This document shows, in pieces, positions 14,293 to 18,457 of a DNA stretch of 18,457 nucleotides. The notes under the pieces are model-generated. The model did no database searches. It had not been told where the DNA came from and saw only the letters and a program-made list of their open reading frames with translations. A program made the translations under genes and the position numbers. The stretch covers positions 1 to 18,457 of the forward strand of contig JADGIB010000032.1 in the NCBI GenBank assembly GCA_019683665.1, written 5' to 3'. The stretch's first letter is position 1. Each line of letters starts with the position of its first letter. The DNA is from Solirubrobacteraceae bacterium. GTDB taxonomy: Bacteria > Actinomycetota > Thermoleophilia > Solirubrobacterales > Solirubrobacteraceae.

Positions 14293-15570
14293 TCAGCAGC
14301 TCGCGGAGCCCCAGGCGACGCAGGCGAGGACGGCGTCGGTGAACGTGCTCAGGCGGGCCGTGCCGCGGCGGTTGGGCACGATCGGCCACTCCTGCCCCCA
14401 GCCCTTCTCCAGGCGCGTGTCGCGCTCCGGGTCGCGCCGCGTGTGGACGCGCAGCATCTCGCCCGGCTGCAGGACGGCGTCGGAGTCGAACGCGTAGATG
14501 TGGCCGCGGACGGTGAGGCGGTAGCCCTCCAGGCCGACCGGGTACGGCGACACGTTGCGCACCCCGATCCACTCGCGGCGGCCCTTCGGCTGCACGACGA
14601 GCTCGAACGCGTTCACGTTCGGGTCGCCGCAGTTCGTCCGGCACGGGTACGTCATCCAGGCGCGCATGTCGCCGTCGGGGTCGAACAGGTAGGCGCCGTC
14701 GCCGGACTGGATGTCGCGGCGGACGTTGTCGAAGACCTCCTGGCGTTGGCCCCAGTGGAAGGTCGTCTCGTCGTCGAAGCCCTCGCCGACGTAGAGCGTG
14801 ATGACGCCGCCGGCGGGGATCACCGCGTGCGGCGGGAAGCGGTACTCGCGCAGGCCGGAGTCGCGCAGCCACCAGCCGCCGATCGGCAGCGGGCGCTCGG
14901 CGTCGAGGTTGCGGATGCGCACCCACTCGTTGTCGGGGTTGCCGGGCTGGCTGGCGTCGCTCTTCCAGTTCACCCACAGCTTCAGCGGGTGGCCCTCGTT
15001 CGGGCCGGCGCCGCAGGCGCTCGTGTCCCACAGGCCGACGCGGGCGGCCTGGGCCTGCTCGACGTAGATCGCGTAGCGCGGGTTCCACGCCCACTCGGTG
15101 CGGCTCGGCATCCACAGGACGAGCCCCTCGCGCAGGAGCGTGCGCCCGACGTCGACCCAGCGGTCGCCGCGCCGAACGGCGACCGAGCGCATCGGGCGCC
15201 CGCGCGACGCGCTGCGGTGGTCCATCGCCGCCAGGCGCACCTGCCCCTTGCCCTGGGCGACGAGCTGCTCGAGCCGCTCGGCGGCCTCGACGGCGTGGCA
15301 CTGCCCGGCCCGGCGGCGCGGGTTGTAGCTCGTCAGCTCCATCGCCTGGATGCCGGTGATCCGCACGCGCTGGGTGCGGCTGCCGACCTTCACGGTCAGC
15401 GTGTCGCCGTCGTCGACGGCGACGACGCGGCCGTACCAGATCGTGCACTGCTCGCCGCCGCTCGTGCCGACGACGCACGGCCCGTGGTCGGCGCCGGAGG
15501 CGGCGGCCGGGAGCGCGGCGAGGGCGAGGAGGGCGAGGAGGAGGGTCCTGCGGAGACGTCGATGGGTCAC
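14293..15570 (-). CDS. Secreted thermonuclease-fold protein with lamin-tail domain(s)
   Basis: A 425-residue exported protein. Residues 1-27 are a Sec signal peptide (MTHRRLRRTL, then a Leu/Ala core, cleavage near ASGA). Residues 46-186 match the staphylococcal nuclease fold: YGRVVAVDDGDTLTV (Asp of the DGDT calcium site), VRITGIQAMEL (R70, E78 as catalytic equivalents), Arg-rich DHRSASRGRPMRSV, and LLREGLVLW through GLWDTSACG. The usual IDTPE box reads IQAME, so the Asp and Pro are replaced. Residues 195-310 look like a lamin-tail domain (NEWVRIRNLD, GGWWLRD, IPAGGVITLYVG), and 318-380 look like a second, diverged copy (REWIGVRNVS, LEGYRLTV, LQPGEMLRVHT). Six or more Cys suggest disulfides. 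GTG at 15570 has GGAG 8 nt upstream. Likely role: extracellular or wall-associated DNA binding or cleavage. Confidence 0.85.
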   Translation of the reverse strand: MTHRRLRRTLLLALLALAALPAAASGADHGPCVVGTSGGEQCTIWYGRVVAVDDGDTLTVKVGSRTQRVRITGIQAMELTSYNPRRRAGQCHAVEAAERLEQLVAQGKGQVRLAAMDHRSASRGRPMRSVAVRRGDRWVDVGRTLLREGLVLWMPSRTEWAWNPRYAIYVEQAQAARVGLWDTSACGAGPNEGHPLKLWVNWKSDASQPGNPDNEWVRIRNLDAERPLPIGGWWLRDSGLREYRFPPHAVIPAGGVITLYVGEGFDDETTFHWGQRQEVFDNVRRDIQSGDGAYLFDPDGDMRAWMTYPCRTNCGDPNVNAFELVVQPKGRREWIGVRNVSPYPVGLEGYRLTVRGHIYAFDSDAVLQPGEMLRVHTRRDPERDTRLEKGWGQEWPIVPNRRGTARLSTFTDAVLACVAWGSASC

Positions 15571-15594
15571 GGCGTTCTCCGGGAACCGCCGGCG

Positions 15595-15620
15595 GGCGGC
15601 GAAGGTGCGGTCTCGCCGCC
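15595..15620. terminator. Stem-loop between the NlpC/P60 and nuclease genes
   Basis: GGCGGCGA (15595-15602) and TCGCCGCC (15613-15620) form a perfect 8-bp stem with a 10-nt loop. It lies 48-73 nt after the hydrolase stop and 25 nt upstream of the nuclease GTG. It could terminate the hydrolase transcript or act in the nuclease leader. No T tract is present. Confidence 0.35.
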
Positions 15621-15667
15621 GCTGAACGCGATCCTGCGTCGGCCCGGGGGTGCGCACGCGGGCGGGG

Positions 15668-16483
15668 CTAGAGGCCGGGCGGGTGGCGGACGGTGAAGCC
15701 GGCCGGCGAGCGCGGGGCGAGCTGCCAGCGCGACGGCCTGGCGCCGGACGTGTCGAAGCGCAGGCCCGCAACAACCATGTACATGTGGGTCTTGTGGGCG
15801 TAGATCGTGACCCACCTCCCGGGCCCGGGCTCGCCCCACGTCTCGAAGCTGCCGGAGGGCATCGCGCTCGCGAGCAGCCCGGCGCCGTGGAGGGCGTAGG
15901 AGACCGAGCCCGAGCAGTCGTAGCCGGTGTCGACCCAGGAGCGGTGGCCGCCGCCGTAGCGGTACGGGGCGCCGGCGATCTCGTTGGCGGCGGCGACGAT
16001 CGCGTGGACGGCGGGCGGCGCGGAGGCCGGGGCGGTGGCGGTGCCGTCGGGGTTGAGGACCGCGGTCTCGGCCGGGGCCGCGGCCGGGGCGGGCGCGGCG
16101 GCCGGGTCGGCGGCGACGGGCTGCTCGGCCGGCGCCGTCTGGGCGGCGGCCCGCTCGAGCGCGGCGGCGGCCCGGCGCTCGGCCCGGGCGTCGCGGGTGA
16201 AGCGGCGCAGGAGGCGCTGCTCGCCGCGGGTGAGGCGGCCGTTGACGCCGAGCGCGTTGGCGATCTCGAAGCGGCGCGCGGCCTCGGTCGTCTGCGGGCC
16301 GTAGACGCCGTCGACGGCGATCCGCTCCCCCATGAGCTCGCGCAGCAGCGACTGGACGGTGCGGACGTCCTCGCCGTGGGCGCCGGGGATCAGCGTGCGC
16401 AGGCCGACGGGCGCCGCCGCGGCGGGCGCGGCCGCCGCCAGGACGGCGACGAGCGTTGCGAGCACGGCACTGCGACGGACCAC
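15668..16483 (-). CDS. Secreted peptidoglycan-binding / NlpC-P60 family cell-wall hydrolase
   Basis: A 271-residue exported peptidase that probably cleaves peptidoglycan stem peptides. Residues 1-24 are a signal peptide (MVRRSAVLATLVAVLAAAA). Residues about 36-98 are a PG_binding_1 domain (GEDVRTVQSLLRELMG, VDGVYGPQTTEAARRF). A Pro/Ala linker spans 112-158. Residues 160-271 are an NlpC/P60 domain: APYRYGGGH then YDCSGSVSYAL with catalytic Cys190, and HMYMVV with the likely catalytic His233. The usual Gly-Asp-Leu before the His is not evident, as this domain is short. GTG at 16483 is chosen because GATACT lies 7 nt upstream and the signal peptide starts at once. It is followed by the nuclease gene on the same strand after 97 bp. 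Role in wall remodelling is inferred from family. Confidence 0.88.
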   Translation of the reverse strand: MVRRSAVLATLVAVLAAAAPAAAAPVGLRTLIPGAHGEDVRTVQSLLRELMGERIAVDGVYGPQTTEAARRFEIANALGVNGRLTRGEQRLLRRFTRDARAERRAAAALERAAAQTAPAEQPVAADPAAAPAPAAAPAETAVLNPDGTATAPASAPPAVHAIVAAANEIAGAPYRYGGGHRSWVDTGYDCSGSVSYALHGAGLLASAMPSGSFETWGEPGPGRWVTIYAHKTHMYMVVAGLRFDTSGARPSRWQLAPRSPAGFTVRHPPGL

Positions 16484-16490
16484 GCCCGCG

Positions 16491-16496
16491 AGTATC
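16491..16496 (-). promoter_or_regulatory. Candidate -10 element for the NlpC/P60 gene
   Basis: The minus strand reads GATACT, exactly 7 nt before the GTG start at 16483, with no room for a Shine-Dalgarno sequence. This is the clearest leaderless-type start in the window. No convincing -35 element is visible about 17 nt upstream. Confidence 0.5.
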
Positions 16497-16521
16497 GGAG
16501 GGACGGTCGGGTTTGTTGAGG

Positions 16522-16587
16522 GCTGGGAGAGATCTCCCAGCGCGACCGAGCCCTCGGGGCGGGCGTTCCACCGGCCTCTCGGGCCGG
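16522..16587. terminator. Cluster of inverted repeats after the wbpABD-like operon
   Basis: Three palindromes follow the wbpD-like stop. CCGGCC/GGCCGG (16571-16587) has a 5-nt loop and starts 2 nt after the stop. CCGAG/CTCGG is at 16547-16558. A 9-bp-arm repeat, GCTGGGAGA and TCTCCCAGC, is at 16522-16541. The first is the best terminator candidate. The last lies about 39-58 nt upstream of the NlpC/P60 start and could instead be an operator. Confidence 0.4.
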
Positions 16588-16589
16588 CG

Positions 16590-17282
16590 TCAGCGCCAGT
16601 TCTCGAGCAGGTCCTCGTCGGGCACGTCGCGGATGACGCGCGCCGGGACGCCGAGGACGACCCCGCGCGGCGGGACGTCGCGGGTGACGAGCGCGCCGGC
16701 GGCGACGAAGCCCTCCTCGTTGACGACGACGCCCGGGGTGAGCACGGCGCCGCCGCCGATGCGGCTGGCGCGGCGCAGCGTCGCGCCCTTCAGCTCGTAG
16801 TCCGGGCCGTGGCGCGACATCGTGTCGTCGTTCGTCGTCATCGCGCACGGGCCGACGAAGACGTCGTCCTCGACGAGCGAGTGGGCGGTCAGGTAGACCA
16901 TGGTCTGGATCTTGCAGCGGGCGCCGATGCGGACGTCGTTGTCGACACAGGAGCCGCGGCCGATGACGGTGTCGGGGCCGATCTCGGCCCGCTCGCGGAC
17001 GTAGGTCTGGTCGCCGAGGATGGCGCGGTCGCCGATGCGGGCGCCGGCGAAGACGACGGCGCCGCTGCAGACGGTCACCCGCTCGCCGAGCTGGAGGGCG
17101 GGCGGCGCCGGCCGGCCCGCCGCGGCGCTCGACCGGGCGAGCTTCGGCACCTTGCCGAGGACGACGTTGTCCTCGATGACGCAGCCGTCGCCGATGACGG
17201 TCCCGGCGTGGACGACGACGTTCTCGCCGAACGTGACGCCCTCGCCGACGACGACGCCCTCGCCGAGCACGGGCTCAGCCAC
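16590..17282 (-). CDS. wbpD: Left-handed beta-helix N-acetyltransferase, WbpD-like
   Basis: A 230-residue hexapeptide-repeat acetyltransferase. WbpD uses acetyl-CoA to acetylate the C3 amino group made by WbpE, giving UDP-GlcNAc3NAcA. Imperfect hexapeptide turns run from about residue 6 to the C-terminus (LGEGVVVGEGVTFGENV, GDGCVIEDNVVLG, GDRAILGDQTYVRERAEIG, IGGGAVLTPGVVV), interrupted by a loop at about 45-65 (KLARSSAAAGRPAPPALQ). The C-terminal VLGVPARVIRDVP is typical of sugar acetyltransferases. The GTG at 17282 overlaps the wbpB-like stop by 8 bp and has GGAGG about 9 nt upstream, so it is co-translated with the dehydrogenases. Proteins of this family trimerise and act in the cytoplasm. 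The wbpD name comes from operon context; motifs alone would also allow other amino-sugar acetyltransferases. Confidence 0.85.
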   Translation of the reverse strand: MAEPVLGEGVVVGEGVTFGENVVVHAGTVIGDGCVIEDNVVLGKVPKLARSSAAAGRPAPPALQLGERVTVCSGAVVFAGARIGDRAILGDQTYVRERAEIGPDTVIGRGSCVDNDVRIGARCKIQTMVYLTAHSLVEDDVFVGPCAMTTNDDTMSRHGPDYELKGATLRRASRIGGGAVLTPGVVVNEEGFVAAGALVTRDVPPRGVVLGVPARVIRDVPDEDLLENWR

Positions 17283-18279
17283 GGGCCGCCGCCTCCGGCC
17301 GCCGATGCCGCTCCAGCTCCTCCTGCAGCCGCTCGAGGACGCGCACGACGCGCAGGCCGCTGTGGCCGTCGGAGACCGGCGCGCGGTTCTCGCGGATGCA
17401 GTCGAGGAAGTGCTGGCACTCGAGGCGCAGCGGCTCGTCGTTGGGGACGCGCGGGCTCCAGATGTCGCCGGAGCGCATGACGTACTCGCCGTAGTTGTGG
17501 ATCGACTCGTCGAAGCCCTTGTCGTACAGGGTGACCTTGCGCTCGAGGTCCATGTCGTCGAACGTCGCCATGCGCTTGGAGCCGACGACGGTGAAGCGCC
17601 GCGCCTTGTGCGGGTCGAGCCAGCTCAGGTGCAGGTGCGCGGCCAAGCCGGACGGGAAGCGCATGAAGCCGAAGACGACGTCCTCGATCCCCGGGCGCAT
17701 GTAGCACTCGCCGCGGGCCGAGAACTCGTAGGGCTCCTCGTTGCCGGCGAGGTGGAGGACGACGGAGATGTCGTGGGCGCCCAGCGACCAGAGCGCGTTC
17801 TCCTCCTGGCGCAGCTGCCCGAGGTTGAGCCGGTTGCCGTAGATGTAGTGGATGTCGCCCAGCTCGCCGGCGTCGACGAGCTCCTTGAGCTTGTTGACGC
17901 CCGGGTGGTACTGGAGCAGGTGGCCGACCATGAGGATCCGGCCGGCGCGCTCGGCGGCGGCGACGGCGCGCTCGGCGTCGGCGGTGTTCGTGGCCAGCGG
18001 CTTCTCGACGAAGCAGTGCTTGCCGGCCTCGAGCACGCGGATCGCGAGCTCGGCGTGGGTGGGCACCGGCGTGGCGAGGACGACGGCGTCGAGCTCGTCG
18101 TCGTTGAGCAGGTCGTCGAGCTCGCCGGTGAAGCGGGTCTGGCGGTAGAGCGGCTGGAACCGGGCGCGGACCTCCTCGCGCCCGTCGCACAGCCACGTCA
18201 GCTCGCAGTCCGGGAGCGCGTCGAAGTTGCGCGCGAGGTTCGGGCCCCAGTAGCCCAGTCCGACGACGCCGACGTTCAC
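17275..18279 (-). CDS. wbpB: Gfo/Idh/MocA-family nucleotide-sugar 3-dehydrogenase, WbpB-like
   Basis: A 334-residue NAD(P)-dependent oxidoreductase. WbpB oxidises C3 of UDP-GlcNAcA to the ketone that WbpE then aminates. The N-terminal Rossmann motif is VGVVGLGYWGPN (3-14). EKPLA (92-96) contains the family's catalytic Lys (K93). VGHLLQYHPG (118-127) and SLGAHDISVVLHL (165-177), with H169 and D170 in the active-site region, are characteristic. The C-terminal domain is a normal-length beta sheet domain (MRFPSGLAAHLHLSW). GTG at 18279 overlaps the upstream wbpA-like stop as GTGA; the protein begins directly at the Rossmann strand, so the start is firm. It sits between the uronate-forming dehydrogenase and the acetyltransferase, the expected neighbours in this pathway. 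Confidence 0.88.
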   Translation of the reverse strand: MNVGVVGLGYWGPNLARNFDALPDCELTWLCDGREEVRARFQPLYRQTRFTGELDDLLNDDELDAVVLATPVPTHAELAIRVLEAGKHCFVEKPLATNTADAERAVAAAERAGRILMVGHLLQYHPGVNKLKELVDAGELGDIHYIYGNRLNLGQLRQEENALWSLGAHDISVVLHLAGNEEPYEFSARGECYMRPGIEDVVFGFMRFPSGLAAHLHLSWLDPHKARRFTVVGSKRMATFDDMDLERKVTLYDKGFDESIHNYGEYVMRSGDIWSPRVPNDEPLRLECQHFLDCIRENRAPVSDGHSGLRVVRVLERLQEELERHRRPEAAARG

Positions 18280-18457
18280 AGGCGGACGATGTTCGCGGAC
18301 TCGACGCCGCGCGTGACGCCGCGGAGGTCCAGCAGCGCCGGCACGCGCGAGGCGATCCCGTGGTGGTCGATGTCCGGGTGGGCGGTGACGATCACGGCCA
18401 GGTCGGCGCCGTCGAGCACCACATCCAGCGGCTCGCAACGCAGCCCGTGATCCTTGA
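18276..18457 (-). CDS. wbpA: UDP-sugar 6-dehydrogenase C-terminus, WbpA/WecC-like (partial)
   Basis: The last 60 residues of a nucleotide-sugar dehydrogenase; the 5' part lies beyond the window. The fragment carries DGADLAVIVTAHPDIDHHG and then ALLDLRGVTRG, the UDP-binding C-terminal domain pattern of UDP-glucose/UDP-N-acetylhexosamine dehydrogenases. The enzyme would oxidise C6 of UDP-GlcNAc (or UDP-ManNAc or UDP-Glc) to the carboxylate using two NAD+. Its stop overlaps the wbpB-like GTG as GTGA. UDP-GlcNAc is inferred as substrate only from the following wbpB- and wbpD-like genes. Confidence 0.75.
   Translation of the reverse strand, partial: KDHGLRCEPLDVVLDGADLAVIVTAHPDIDHHGIASRVPALLDLRGVTRGVESANIVRL

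Noticed and set aside
16484..16589. A riboswitch upstream of the NlpC/P60 gene, as seen for some actinobacterial wall hydrolases
   Set aside because: The GATACT hexamer 7 nt from the start codon implies a leaderless transcript, and the gap is too short for a ydaO-type aptamer downstream of any promoter. The palindromes are better explained as terminator or operator.

Overview
The window is very GC-rich (roughly 75% by eye), with strong third-position GC bias and frequent GTG starts. Several genes at the heads of transcription units lack a Shine-Dalgarno sequence and instead carry a TANNNT-like hexamer about 7-13 nt upstream of the start codon. This fits a high-GC actinobacterium. The gene styles suggest the Thermoleophilia/Solirubrobacterales area, but I could not test that placement. 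It reads as part of a cell-surface glycan locus. I see no phage, IS, CRISPR, tRNA or rRNA signature.

Region 1 (1-3221, minus strand): a flippase, a TylF-like methyltransferase and a family-2 glycosyltransferase in a tight operon, with a further gene probably starting at the window edge. Region 2 (3222-7599): a plus-strand DegT/DnrJ/EryC1 aminotransferase (wbpE-like), a convergent minus-strand secreted coiled-coil protein of unknown function, then a plus-strand P-loop sulfotransferase and a non-hydrolysing UDP-sugar 2-epimerase that looks like WbpI rather than WecB. Region 3 (7539-14225, minus strand): an overlapping four-gene unit, read as PF17784-type sulfotransferase, Tat-lipoprotein sulfatase-fold enzyme, degenerate sulfatase-fold paralogue, and DHA2 drug/metabolite exporter. 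An OafA-type membrane acyltransferase follows with its own promoter-like site. Region 4 (14293-16483, minus strand): two secreted proteins, a thermonuclease-fold/lamin-tail protein and a PG-binding/NlpC-P60 hydrolase. Region 5 (16590-18457, minus strand): 3' end of a nucleotide-sugar dehydrogenase (wbpA-like), a Gfo/Idh/MocA dehydrogenase (wbpB-like) and a left-handed beta-helix acetyltransferase (wbpD-like), all overlapping.

Taken together, WbpA-, WbpB-, WbpE-, WbpD- and WbpI-like proteins make up the full known route from UDP-GlcNAc to UDP-ManNAc3NAcA, a diacetamido-uronic acid donor. Here it is scattered in three blocks on both strands. The flippase, glycosyltransferase, methyltransferase, acyltransferase and sulfotransferases could assemble, export and decorate a polymer containing that sugar.

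The most unusual part is the tandem sulfatase-fold pair. The upstream copy has Thr where sulfatases have the formylglycine Cys/Ser. The downstream copy has lost essentially every recognisable catalytic and metal-binding position, yet stays intact, carries a Tat-like signal, and has gained a four-Cys cluster and an Asp-rich tail.
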